A stretch of 14,927 nt of DNA from Candidatus Heimdallarchaeota archaeon (GCA_023139025.1 JAGLOH010000015.1:1-14927), one strand, 5' to 3'. Counted from the first letter of the stretch, positions 7,026 to 14,927 are shown. A program made the numbers and translations. The notes: generated by a model not told the origin, from the letters alone.

Positions 7026-7043
7026 CTAAGACTAAGACTAAGT
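7026..7043 (+). repeat. Three tandem CTAAG(A/T) hexamers upstream of the mcm promoter
   Basis: CTAAGA occurs at 7026-7031 and 7032-7037, followed by CTAAGT at 7038-7043. The array runs into the inverted repeat at 7039-7057. It could bind a regulator in register or be a short slippage product. Confidence 0.4.
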
Positions 7044-7057
7044 AAGACTTATTACTT
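7039..7057. repeat. Nested inverted repeats directly upstream of the mcm TATA box
   Basis: AAGTAA-GACTTA-TTACTT (7040-7057) is a 6-6-6 inverted repeat, and TAAGT-AAG-ACTTA (7039-7051) is nested within it. The element ends about four bases before the TATA box, where a bound protein could affect TFB/TBP loading. Confidence 0.35.
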
Positions 7058-7059
7058 TG

Positions 7060-7069
7060 ATTATAAAAT
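7060..7069 (+). promoter_or_regulatory. TATA box of mcm
   Basis: ATTATAAAAT is centred ~32 bases before ATG 7097, predicting a leader of about five or six bases. No Shine-Dalgarno motif is needed or seen. This is probably the promoter for at least mcm and hel308. Confidence 0.45.
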
Positions 7070-7096
7070 GAAGTTTGTAGCGTAGGGTAGACACAA

Positions 7097-9178
7097 ATGC
7101 ACATAGATATGCAATCCAGTCCAAGCGAAAGGTTCAGAGAGTTCTTTCAAGCATATCAAGATGAAAATGGGAGACATATATATGTTGAACAAGTTCAAAA
7201 AATGTCTTTAGAAGGACTTTTATCTCTTTTTGTAAATTATGATGATTTATTACGATTTGATCCTGTATCTGCTAAAACACTACGTGAAAAACCTGAAGAT
7301 ACATTCAAAGCAGCAGATGATGCACTAGTAGAAGTATTGACGATCGAAGACCCGATTTATGCTTCTAGTGATGAAACTGCAGGTTTATTTCATGTTCGAT
7401 TTTCAAATCTCCCAGATTTAGTTGATCTACGTCGTTTACGGTCAGTTCATTTAGGAAAGTTGTTATCTGTTGAAGGCATTATCATTCGTCAAAGCATAGT
7501 TAAACCTCTTTTAATTCAAGGTATTTTTCAGTGTACTAGAAAGGGGTGTGAAGAAATTCATTTTGTCCCACAAGAAGGAGGATACTATACAGAACCATCA
7601 AAATGCAATAATCCACAGTGTACAAATACTAGTTCTTTCAAACTCTTAACTAAAGATGAAAATACAATTTATACAGACTTTCAATCTGTTACTGTTCAAG
7701 AAAAACCAGAAAGTCTTCCTCCGGGTCAAATTCCTCGTTCTGTCCCAGCAAGGTTAATTGGCGATTTAGTAGACACTGTCAGAGCAGGAGATAGAGCAAT
7801 CGTTTCTGGAATTCTCCGTATGAAAGTAAAAGGTAAACAAAAAGGAAAACTGGCAACATTTGACCCCTGGTTAGATGTAAATTTTGTTTCATCTAGAGAA
7901 AAGGAGTTTGAAGAGATTGATATTGATCCTGATACAGAACAAGAAATTTTAGAACTTTCTACTGACATTAACATCCATAGAAGAATAGTCAGATCTGTTG
8001 CCCCTTCCATTTATGGAATGGAGATGATAAAAGAAGCTTTAATAACAGTTCTGTTTGGAGGAGTATCCAGAGTTGCTCCTGATGGTATGAAACAGAGAGG
8101 AGAATCTAACCTATTAATGATAGGAGATCCTGGTGTCGCTAAGTCACAATTACTTCAATATGTTCATCGCCTTGCACCTAGAGGGTTACTTACATCAGGA
8201 AAGGCAAGTTCTGCAGCAGGTCTTACTGCAGCTGTTATCAGAGATGCTGAAACTGGAGAGTTTGGTTTAGAAGCAGGAGCTTTAGTATTAGCAGATAGAG
8301 GCGTATGCATGATTGATGAATTTGATAAAATGAATCCAACTGATAGATCCTCAATTCATGAAGCGATGGAACAACAAACCGTCAGTATAGCAAAAGCTGG
8401 TATTGTCGCTCAACTCAATGCAAGAACAGCAATTATTGCAGCTGCTAATCCTCGTTTCGGAAGGTATGAAGATTCTCGCCCTCCTGTTGAGAACATTAAT
8501 CTCCCTCCAACTATTTTATCGCGTTTTGATTTAATCTATATTATTCGCGATGTGCCAGATGTAGAGACAGATAAAAGAATGGCTAGACATATCTTGGAAT
8601 TACGAAGAGGTCATGTTATTGAAGATACTGAACCGACGATTACTATGGATCTGTTAAGAAAGTATATTAGTTATGCAAAACAACACGTTCAACCCTCCCT
8701 TACCGATGATGCCATGGAGAGAATTGAACAATTTTACTTAAACCTTAGAAAAGAATCTGATGATTCATCCGCAATTGCTATAACCCCAAGGTACCTTGAA
8801 GCTATTATTCGTTTATCTGAATCGCAAGCAAGGATGGCTCTTAAAGAAGATGTAACTATAGATCATGTTGAAGCAGCCATAAATCTCCTAAGAGCTTCAT
8901 TAGAGCAAGCTGGTAAAGATCCTGTTACTGGTCGAGTTGATATAGATTACCTTTTGTCTGGTACAACTAAAACTTCACGTTCTAAAATGCAAATAATCAT
9001 TGATATTATGAAAGAAGAATCGAGAGTGGGAAGCTCAGATGTTGTATCGATAAGAAGAATAAAAGAACTAGCTAAAGAGCAGAATATTGATGATGATTTT
9101 GTAGACAGAGTAATTAATCAACTTCGCAGTAATGGAGAGATTTATTCTCCAAGTGATGGTTTTGTGAAATTAGCTTGA
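7097..9178 (+). CDS. mcm: Replicative helicase MCM
   Basis: The 693-residue protein is of normal length for an archaeal MCM and has every expected part. The N-terminal domain (to ~270) carries a zinc site of two C-x4-C pairs (C146/C151, C170/C175). The AAA+ domain has Walker A GDPGVAKS (343-350), Walker B CMIDEFD (404-410), sensor 1 asparagine in AAANP (N451) and the arginine finger in SRFD (R476). The C-terminal ~80 residues (SKMQIIIDIMKEES onward) resemble the usual winged helix. MCM hexamers unwind DNA 3'-5' at the replication fork, with GINS and GAN/Cdc45-like proteins. No intein interrupts the Walker A or other motifs. A second in-frame ATG at 7109 is an alternative start, but 7097 fits the TATA box well. 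hel308 follows after 17 bases. Confidence 0.97.
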   Translation: MHIDMQSSPSERFREFFQAYQDENGRHIYVEQVQKMSLEGLLSLFVNYDDLLRFDPVSAKTLREKPEDTFKAADDALVEVLTIEDPIYASSDETAGLFHVRFSNLPDLVDLRRLRSVHLGKLLSVEGIIIRQSIVKPLLIQGIFQCTRKGCEEIHFVPQEGGYYTEPSKCNNPQCTNTSSFKLLTKDENTIYTDFQSVTVQEKPESLPPGQIPRSVPARLIGDLVDTVRAGDRAIVSGILRMKVKGKQKGKLATFDPWLDVNFVSSREKEFEEIDIDPDTEQEILELSTDINIHRRIVRSVAPSIYGMEMIKEALITVLFGGVSRVAPDGMKQRGESNLLMIGDPGVAKSQLLQYVHRLAPRGLLTSGKASSAAGLTAAVIRDAETGEFGLEAGALVLADRGVCMIDEFDKMNPTDRSSIHEAMEQQTVSIAKAGIVAQLNARTAIIAAANPRFGRYEDSRPPVENINLPPTILSRFDLIYIIRDVPDVETDKRMARHILELRRGHVIEDTEPTITMDLLRKYISYAKQHVQPSLTDDAMERIEQFYLNLRKESDDSSAIAITPRYLEAIIRLSESQARMALKEDVTIDHVEAAINLLRASLEQAGKDPVTGRVDIDYLLSGTTKTSRSKMQIIIDIMKEESRVGSSDVVSIRRIKELAKEQNIDDDFVDRVINQLRSNGEIYSPSDGFVKLA

Positions 9179-9195
9179 TAGTACGTGGTTGAATA

Positions 9196-11445
9196 ATGAA
9201 AATAGAGGACCTTCCATTACCTGATATTATCAAAGAGAAATTAATCACAGAAGGAATATCCTCGCTATATCCACCACAAGAAGAAGCAATCAAAAAAGGT
9301 CTTTTTGATGGAACTAATTTAGTTGTCGCAATCCCTACAGCTTCTGGAAAGACCTTACTCGCATTATTTGCAAGTATCAAAAAACTTACTGAAACTGGGT
9401 TGAAAACACTATATCTTTCACCTTTGAGGGCTTTGGCTTTTGAGAAATATATGGAATTCAGATCTTTTCTTGATTTGCTAGACAAAAAAACCATTTTGCT
9501 CACTGGGGATTATGATGTGGAAGATACAAGAGCACAATATGCAGACGTTATCATTGCAACGAATGAAAAGATAGATTCAGCTATAAGGCATCAAGCACGA
9601 TGGATTAACAAGATTGGATTAATTGTATCTGATGAAGTACATCTCATAAATGATTCATCAAGAGGTCCTACTTTAGAAGTAGTAATAGCACAATTGAGAC
9701 AACTCTGCGATGCACAGATTCTAGCTCTAAGTGCAACTATTAGAAACGCTGATCAGATAGCTCGGTGGTTGGAAGCTGAGCTTGTTTCAAGTAAATGGAG
9801 ACCGGTCAAATTAAAAGAAGGAGTCCTTTTTGATAAAAACATAATTTATGGTGATGGTTCTGAGGTTACCATTCCTTCAAAGTTCAAGGATGGTTTCAAT
9901 AATCTTACTGATTACATATTGAGCAAGAAAAATCAAGCACTAGTCTTTGCTACAACTAGAAAAATGGCAGAATCTACTGCTAAGAATCTAGCATCTAGAA
10001 CAAATAAAACTCTTTCAAAAGAAGAAAAAGAAAAACTAAATGCAACGTCTTCAGAGATTCTAAATACAGGAGAACAAACAAAGCAATCACGAGGTTTAGC
10101 TCAGCTTGTTAGAAATGGTGTAGCATATCATCACGCAGGATTAAATTCAGCTCAAAGAAGAATTATTGAACATAACTTCAAGCAAGGGTATATCAAAATT
10201 ATTAGCGCTACTCCGACTCTAGCTGCAGGTGTGAATCTTCCAGCAAGATATGTTATTATTAAGAGCATCTACAGATATAATGTCACTTTAGGAAGCTATC
10301 CGATTCCAGTGTTAGAATTTAAACAACAATCAGGAAGAGCTGGAAGACCCCAATATGACAAAGAAGGAGATGCTATTGTTATTGCAAAGAATGAATTTGA
10401 TGCAACTAGTCTTTATCAAACCTATATCACCGGAGAAGTTGAAGATATTGAATCCAGAATTGCCGCTGAACCAGCCTTACGAAAAATAGTTTTGGGGCAG
10501 ATATCAACAGAGAACACTCAAACTATTGAAGAACTACACGAATTCTTTGGTCAAACTTTTTATGGATATCAGCAAGATTCCGCAAATCTAAGTACCATTC
10601 TGAATAAAGTTGTAAAATTTTTACAGGAAGAAGCACTAATAGTTAATGACCCAGATTATTTAATTCCAACAAGCTTTGGTAAAAGAGTAAGCCAACTTTA
10701 TATCGATCCAAAGAGTGCAATTGTAATACGAGAGGGGCTCATCAAAGGAAATATAAAATCTAAGCATTATTTAACTGACCTAAGTTTTCTTCAATTAGTT
10801 TGTTCTACTCCTGATGTTCGTTTTTTGACCATAAGAAGGGATGAACAGATTAATCTAGTCAACTTCATAAGTGATCATGAAGAGGAGTTTTTAGCCAATC
10901 TTCCAGAAACATCATTTGATTTAGAGTTATTTATGAGTCAACTGAAAACGTCTCTAGTTTTGCAGGATTGGATTAAAGAAGTTCCTGAAGATATTATGCT
11001 AGACAGATATAGAATAGGCAGTGGAGATATCTATATGGTTGTTTCTAATGCAGAATGGCTCCTTTATGCTTCTTCTGAGATATCACAATTATTGGGTTAC
11101 AAGGATATGGCTAAGCAAATTTCAGCAGTTCATAATCGCGTGATAAATGGAATAAAACAAGAATTACTGAACCTGGTTCAGATTCCAGGAATAGGAAGAA
11201 TGAGAGCGAGAGCACTTTATGATAAAGGGTACAAAACAAAAGAAATTCTGAAAGAAACAAATCCAAATGAGATTATGAAGATTTCTGGTTTTGGTAAAGA
11301 ACTAGTTAATAACATCTTTTCTCATCTATTAGGTGATGGTTTTTCAGGAACTGATCTTGCAGAAGACTCTAAGCAAGAAGAAAAGGCTGAAGAAGATTAT
11401 AATACAACACCTCCTCAAAAATTACTAGATGATTTTTTTTCCTAG
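9196..11445 (+). CDS. hel308: Ski2-type DNA helicase Hel308 (Hjm)
   Basis: The 749-residue superfamily 2 helicase has a Q-motif-like YPPQEEAI (25-32), motif I PTASGKT (47-53), motif II DEVH (146-149), motif III LSATI (178-182), motif V TLAAGVNLPA (341-350) and motif VI QQSGRAGRPQYD (377-388). After a winged-helix and ratchet region, a helix-hairpin-helix segment (IPGIGRMRARALYDKGY and ISGFGKELV, ~660-710) completes the Hel308 layout. The protein unwinds lagging strands and remodels stalled forks. After an acidic linker it ends PPQKLLDDFFS, a textbook PCNA-interacting peptide. ATG 9196 comes 17 bases after the mcm stop without its own TATA box, so the two genes are probably cotranscribed. Distant relatives include other Ski2 helicases, but the helix-hairpin-helix tail favours Hel308. 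Confidence 0.93.
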   Translation: MKIEDLPLPDIIKEKLITEGISSLYPPQEEAIKKGLFDGTNLVVAIPTASGKTLLALFASIKKLTETGLKTLYLSPLRALAFEKYMEFRSFLDLLDKKTILLTGDYDVEDTRAQYADVIIATNEKIDSAIRHQARWINKIGLIVSDEVHLINDSSRGPTLEVVIAQLRQLCDAQILALSATIRNADQIARWLEAELVSSKWRPVKLKEGVLFDKNIIYGDGSEVTIPSKFKDGFNNLTDYILSKKNQALVFATTRKMAESTAKNLASRTNKTLSKEEKEKLNATSSEILNTGEQTKQSRGLAQLVRNGVAYHHAGLNSAQRRIIEHNFKQGYIKIISATPTLAAGVNLPARYVIIKSIYRYNVTLGSYPIPVLEFKQQSGRAGRPQYDKEGDAIVIAKNEFDATSLYQTYITGEVEDIESRIAAEPALRKIVLGQISTENTQTIEELHEFFGQTFYGYQQDSANLSTILNKVVKFLQEEALIVNDPDYLIPTSFGKRVSQLYIDPKSAIVIREGLIKGNIKSKHYLTDLSFLQLVCSTPDVRFLTIRRDEQINLVNFISDHEEEFLANLPETSFDLELFMSQLKTSLVLQDWIKEVPEDIMLDRYRIGSGDIYMVVSNAEWLLYASSEISQLLGYKDMAKQISAVHNRVINGIKQELLNLVQIPGIGRMRARALYDKGYKTKEILKETNPNEIMKISGFGKELVNNIFSHLLGDGFSGTDLAEDSKQEEKAEEDYNTTPPQKLLDDFFS
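11416..11439 (+). other. PIP box (PCNA-binding peptide) at the Hel308 C-terminus
   Basis: These bases encode QKLLDDFF (residues 741-748), a full match to Q-x-x-[LIM]-x-x-[FY]-[FY], one residue before the end of the protein. It follows a flexible acidic stretch (EDSKQEEKAEEDYNTT), as PIP boxes usually do. Confidence 0.8.
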
Positions 11446-11452
11446 AGTAAAA

Positions 11453-11463
11453 TAATTTAAAAG
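11453..11463 (+). promoter_or_regulatory. Possible TATA box of gins23
   Basis: TAATTTAAAAG is centred ~26 bases before TTG 11483, consistent with a leaderless mRNA starting on that TTG. It could provide a separate promoter in addition to readthrough from hel308, which ends at 11445. Confidence 0.35.
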
Positions 11464-11482
11464 GATTAAATTAAGAGTACTA

Positions 11483-12055
11483 TTGGTAACATTGACTTCT
11501 GATAATAAATTTTTAAATGAGTTGGAAAGAATTCAATATGATTTTGAAGACTTTGATATTCCAGTAAAATGCTTGAAAACTATGGAAGAGTTTGACATTG
11601 GCGCTAAAAAAGTAAAATTGGTAAAGGGATTGAAAATCAAAATGCCTTTTTGGTTAGCCACATTTCTACAGAAAGAAGGATATATTGAATTGGAAGAAAT
11701 AGGTGAATTTGATTTTCCTGGACTCTACAGGTTAGCTTTAAAGGAAGGAGAAAATATTGATCTTCAGAAGATAAACAATTTCTTCTATATCATCATGAAA
11801 CAATTGTTTGATGATTACGAGAAAAAGGGAAAAGCTGTTCCCTATCGTCAAAAAGAATCCCTTGAGATAAAACTTCGAGATTTAATGACAATGCGATTAT
11901 CAAAAATCATCAAAATTGCAGGTAAAGGAAAAAATATCACAACTCAAATCAGGAACATGTCACCTGAAGAAAAATGGTTGTATGACTCGATTTCTGAATT
12001 TATCGAAAAATGGAAAAGTATGGTAAAGTCATCAAATGATAATGAGGATATTTAA
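11483..12055 (+). CDS. gins23: GINS complex subunit, Gins23-like
   Basis: This 190-residue protein has the beta-domain-first order of archaeal Gins23 (eukaryotic Psf2/Psf3). The N-terminal part contains VKGLKIKMPFWLATFLQKEGYIELEE, like the Psf3/Gins23 core (G-x-x-x-x-x-P-x-WLA-x-x-L). The C-terminal helical half includes LRDLMTMRLSKIIKIAG and MSPEEKWLYDSISEFIEKW, the GINS helical domain. GINS ties MCM to Cdc45/RecJ-like proteins and primase at the fork, so its place next to mcm makes sense. There is no ATG at the N-terminus. The frame opens after TAA 11453 and the candidate starts are TTG 11483 and TTG 11492; the former fits the TATA spacing. The family assignment comes from short, divergent motifs and is less secure than for its neighbours. 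Confidence 0.75.
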   Translation: MVTLTSDNKFLNELERIQYDFEDFDIPVKCLKTMEEFDIGAKKVKLVKGLKIKMPFWLATFLQKEGYIELEEIGEFDFPGLYRLALKEGENIDLQKINNFFYIIMKQLFDDYEKKGKAVPYRQKESLEIKLRDLMTMRLSKIIKIAGKGKNITTQIRNMSPEEKWLYDSISEFIEKWKSMVKSSNDNEDI

Positions 12056-12057
12056 TT
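12047..12057 (+). promoter_or_regulatory. Possible TATA box of pyrG, inside the end of gins23
   Basis: GATATTTAATT overlaps the last codons and stop of gins23 and is centred ~23 bases before ATG 12075. This is close to leaderless spacing, so pyrG may have its own promoter within the cluster. Confidence 0.35.
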
Positions 12058-12074
12058 AATTAAGCAATATTTAT

Positions 12075-13709
12075 ATGTCCTATTTCGATATGCCTTTTGT
12101 GCCAAAATATATTTTCGTTTGTGGAGCTCTAATTTCAGGTTTAGGTAAGGGAGTGGTAACTTCTTCTATAGGACGTAATCTCCAAGTCAGAGGAAAAAAA
12201 ATAGATGTAATCAAGATAGATCCATATCTGAATATAGATGCAGGAACCATGAATCCTTACGAACATGGGGAGACTTTTGTTACTGCAGATGGTTATGAAC
12301 TTGATCTTGATATGGGGACATATGAAAGATTTCTCAATCTTGAAATGAAAGGTGACCAAAATATTACCACAGGTCAAGTTTATCATCATGTTATTGAACG
12401 AGAGAGAAGGGGAGATTTCTTAGGGAAAACTGTTCAAGTAATTCCACATATAACAGATGAAATTAAAAGAAGAATAAAAGCTATTGCTGAAAGAGATTCT
12501 GATTTGGATTCACTCATAATAGAAGTAGGAGGAACAATAGGTGATATTGAAAGTCAGCCCTTTCTGGAAGCTATTAGACAACTACGTCGTGAAGTACCAA
12601 GAGATGATTTCCTTATAGTGTTAGTAACTTATATTTTGGAACCTCCAAATCTAAAAGAACAAAAAACTAAACCTACACAACATGCGGTTCGTGAAATGCA
12701 ATCCTCAGGTTTAAGCCCTGATATTATTATCACAAGGGGTTCTCATGATTTAACTGACAGTGCTAAACAAAAAATTGTTATGTTCTGTGACGTTCCAGCA
12801 AATGCAGTATTTTCACTCCCAGATTTAGATACAGTTCTTGCAGCTCCAATCTACTTAGATAAACAAGGGTTTGGTTCTACTCTGAATCTTAAACTTAGAT
12901 ATGAAGATGTTGTTGCAGATTGGTCTGAAGATGAAAGATTAGTAAAGATTCATACTACTGCTGAAAAAACAGTAAAGATAGCTTTAACAGGCAAGTATGC
13001 AGAATTGGTAGATTCATATATCAGTGTAAAAGAAGCTTTGAATCATGCAGCAGCTCATAATAATGTGAAGGTAAGCATTAACTTCATCTCAAGTGAAGAA
13101 TATGAAGAAAACCCTGACAGAATAGCAGAATTAACAAAATATGATGGAGTTCTTGTCCCAGGAGGATTTGGTTCTAGAGGAGTAAAGGGAAAGATTGCGG
13201 TTATCAAATATCTAAGAGAGAATAATGTTCCATTTTTGGGAATTTGTTATGGATTTCAGCTAGCTACAATAGAATACGCTAGAAATGTCTGTAACTTATC
13301 TGATGCAAATTCAACAGAAATTGATTCTGCTACAGCTCATCCTGTGATAGACATTCTTCCTGAACAAAGGCAAATTACTGATTTAGGAGGAACCATGAGA
13401 CTAGGGAAACATAAAATACTTCTAGAAAAAGGATCAAAATTTGAGAAAATGTATGAAAACACAATCATCTATGAAAGACATAGACATAGATATGAAGTGA
13501 ATCCTGAATATATAGAAACTCTTAGTAAAAATGGTCTTATTTTCTCTGGAAAATCTGAAGACGGTATTCGAATGGAAACAATTGAATTACCAAAACACCC
13601 GTGTTTTATAGCTGTACAGTTTCACCCAGAATTTCAATCCCGTCCCATTAAACCTTCGCCACCATATTTTGAGTTTGTGAAAGCTGCTAAAGCTAGAATG
13701 TTAAATTGA
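12075..13709 (+). CDS. pyrG: CTP synthase
   Basis: The 544-residue enzyme makes CTP from UTP, ATP and glutamine in the cytoplasm. The N-terminal synthase domain has the P-loop SGLGKGVV (21-28), DPYLNIDAGTMNPYEHGE (49-66), GGTIGDIES (152-160) and KTKPTQHAVREM (198-209). The C-terminal class I glutamine amidotransferase has the oxyanion strand VPGGFGSRG (361-369), nucleophile C391 in GICYGFQ and the H517/E519 pair in FHPEF. RHRHRYEVN (468-476) is also conserved. GICYGFQ differs from the common GICLGMQ, but the catalytic Cys is kept. The length is normal. The start at 12075 gives a few extra residues before PKYIFV; ATG 12090 is an alternative. The gene lies 19 bases after gins23. Confidence 0.97.
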   Translation: MSYFDMPFVPKYIFVCGALISGLGKGVVTSSIGRNLQVRGKKIDVIKIDPYLNIDAGTMNPYEHGETFVTADGYELDLDMGTYERFLNLEMKGDQNITTGQVYHHVIERERRGDFLGKTVQVIPHITDEIKRRIKAIAERDSDLDSLIIEVGGTIGDIESQPFLEAIRQLRREVPRDDFLIVLVTYILEPPNLKEQKTKPTQHAVREMQSSGLSPDIIITRGSHDLTDSAKQKIVMFCDVPANAVFSLPDLDTVLAAPIYLDKQGFGSTLNLKLRYEDVVADWSEDERLVKIHTTAEKTVKIALTGKYAELVDSYISVKEALNHAAAHNNVKVSINFISSEEYEENPDRIAELTKYDGVLVPGGFGSRGVKGKIAVIKYLRENNVPFLGICYGFQLATIEYARNVCNLSDANSTEIDSATAHPVIDILPEQRQITDLGGTMRLGKHKILLEKGSKFEKMYENTIIYERHRHRYEVNPEYIETLSKNGLIFSGKSEDGIRMETIELPKHPCFIAVQFHPEFQSRPIKPSPPYFEFVKAAKARMLN

Positions 13710-13727
13710 TTTAAAGTAAAACTACTG

Positions 13728-13739
13728 CTTTTTAAATGG
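13728..13739 (+). promoter_or_regulatory. Possible TATA box of nurA
   Basis: GCTTTTTAAATG is centred ~39 bases before ATG 13772 and would give a leader of about 12 bases. It starts 19 bases after the pyrG stop, and no T-tract terminator separates the two genes. Confidence 0.35.
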
Positions 13740-13771
13740 AAAAATGGATATTAGTAGTAGTGGTTAGATAA

Positions 13772-14926
13772 ATGGCAGTTAAAAATACTATAGATGAAGC
13801 CATTGATGATATCTCAAAACGGATAAGAACCTATAATGAACATAGGAAGTTGTTTCAGGATCTCTTCAGACAAGTTAAGGATAAGCTCAATCCTTCAGAG
13901 TTTCCAGCAGCTTTTGATATCAAAACTTCAGATAATCTTTTCACATTGAAAGTTCCTAAAACAAATATAGATGGTTTGAAAATTGCAGGAATTGATGGAG
14001 GTGTCATCCACAGATCATTAAATTATTTTGACATCGCATTAATACGAGCAGTGGGAGTGTTGTTTTATCACAGAAAAGATAACAAACCATTAGTAAGATA
14101 TATCCCTGAAGAGCAACCTTTTCCAGATATTCTTACAAGTATTGAACCTTTATCACAGAATGAAATTGAAAGCCTTATTTCAATTTGGAGGATGCAGAAA
14201 GAGATAAAATGTGGAATTGATCTTCTTGAAGAAGATCATCCAGACATCATTATCCTTGATGGTTCTGTACTTCCTGTAATTGATCTTCGTCAAATTAGTC
14301 AAAGCGCGTTTCTAGTCAACCAATATAAAAAACTGAAGGCTCAATACAGAAGATTATACACTCTCTGTCAGAAAAATCGTACTGCTTTATGTGGAGTTGT
14401 CAAAGATTCTCGTTCAGCTATACTAACAAATAAATTATCTGCTATTTTACCACATCTAAGCAAATTACCAGAATTCAGCAAACTAGTTGAAATAGATTAC
14501 AGACCTATTGTAAAACAATTAAGAGACACTGATCTGCTTTATCAAGTTCTAGATACTAGTGAAAGAACTTTTGAGTTCCAATTAACTAATTTCAATGATG
14601 ATTCAGATAAGGATCTTCCAGATTTTAGTATTCATTGTTTCTATATGAAAACTGCAGAATTTGATACTCCTTTAAGAATTGAGTTTCCTGTACTGTTTTC
14701 TACTCAGCATGAACAAGCACAAACTATTTCTTCTTTAGTCAATGCTGTTTCAAAATATAATCCAGAATATGGATTACCTAGTGTTATCATAGAAGCTGAT
14801 GCTCGAGCAAGATTACAAGAAACAGATGCTGATATACTAGTAGATGAAATTGCTTCAAAAATAGGTTATACAAGCTTTTCTCTTCAGAAGAGGAGAAATA
14901 GACTTCCTTTTAAAACAAGTGGTTAA
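13772..14926 (+). CDS. nurA: NurA-domain nuclease
   Basis: The 384-residue protein matches the NurA family. IAGIDGG (71-77) gives the first catalytic aspartate (D75), an acidic residue in RMQKE (E144) is well placed for the second, and IIILDGSVLP (159-168) holds D163 in the conserved DGS motif. KDSRS (211-215) and IEADARARL near the C-terminus also agree with the family. NurA is a Mn-dependent 5'-3' nuclease that works with the HerA hexameric translocase, Mre11 and Rad50 to resect broken DNA ends. It is slightly shorter than some archaeal NurA proteins but appears complete, with a TAA at 14924-14926, one base before the window ends. herA is often adjacent and could lie just beyond the edge. 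Catalytic residue assignments rest on motif similarity only. Confidence 0.85.
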   Translation: MAVKNTIDEAIDDISKRIRTYNEHRKLFQDLFRQVKDKLNPSEFPAAFDIKTSDNLFTLKVPKTNIDGLKIAGIDGGVIHRSLNYFDIALIRAVGVLFYHRKDNKPLVRYIPEEQPFPDILTSIEPLSQNEIESLISIWRMQKEIKCGIDLLEEDHPDIIILDGSVLPVIDLRQISQSAFLVNQYKKLKAQYRRLYTLCQKNRTALCGVVKDSRSAILTNKLSAILPHLSKLPEFSKLVEIDYRPIVKQLRDTDLLYQVLDTSERTFEFQLTNFNDDSDKDLPDFSIHCFYMKTAEFDTPLRIEFPVLFSTQHEQAQTISSLVNAVSKYNPEYGLPSVIIEADARARLQETDADILVDEIASKIGYTSFSLQKRRNRLPFKTSG

Positions 14927-14927
14927 T

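Noticed and set aside
9114..9503. 129-codon minus-strand frame overlapping the mcm end and hel308 start
   Set aside because: It overlaps two well-supported genes on the other strand, shows no recognisable motif, and is best seen as a shadow frame.
11429..11440. T8 run near the hel308 stop as a terminator
   Set aside because: It lies inside the coding sequence, where it encodes the Phe-Phe pair of the PIP box. It may slow polymerase, but its coding role explains it.
13751..13766. Short TAGTAGTAG repeat just before nurA
   Set aside because: Three TAG triplets are too short to call a functional repeat and do not match a Shine-Dalgarno sequence.

Overview
The window is an AT-rich piece of an archaeal chromosome. 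The case for Archaea rests on the genes: an archaeal-type MCM helicase, a Hel308/Hjm-type Ski2 helicase, a Gins23-like GINS subunit and a NurA-family nuclease lie close together. The promoters agree, being TATA-like boxes that in several cases sit about 22-32 bases before the start codon, which implies leaderless or very short-leader mRNAs. The low GC content and gene mix would fit an uncultivated lineage such as the Asgard archaea, but nothing here fixes the phylum. There are no rRNA or tRNA genes, insertion sequences or CRISPR arrays. The longest non-coding gap is 257 bases.

Left part (1-3612): the 3' end of a class II-type histone deacetylase/acetylpolyamine amidohydrolase gene, cut by the window edge; a UMF1/Atg22-like major facilitator permease; and a cytoplasmic class C beta-lactamase-like serine hydrolase. 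They share a strand but do not form an obvious pathway.

Middle part (3682-6929): a MoxR-type AAA+ ATPase followed by a VWA (MIDAS) protein, a pair known elsewhere as a chaperone/metal-insertion module. The junction is unusual. The VWA frame is open back into the end of the ATPase gene, lies in the -1 frame, and the ATPase gene ends with a seven-A slippery run. A -1 slip there would give one fused ATPase-VWA protein. A convergent gene for a YdjM/DUF457 membrane hydrolase follows. Its large predicted external domain carries seven N-glycosylation sequons, and its stop codon overlaps the VWA stop within the palindrome TCATGA.

Right part (7097-14926): five codirectional genes, mcm, hel308, gins23, pyrG and nurA. 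MCM and GINS are the motor and cofactor of the replicative CMG-like helicase. Hel308 acts at stalled forks and ends in a canonical PCNA-binding peptide. PyrG makes CTP. NurA is the nuclease partner of HerA in end resection. The divergent promoter region before mcm contains two inverted repeats with the same half-site and a short tandem repeat, which are candidate regulatory sites.
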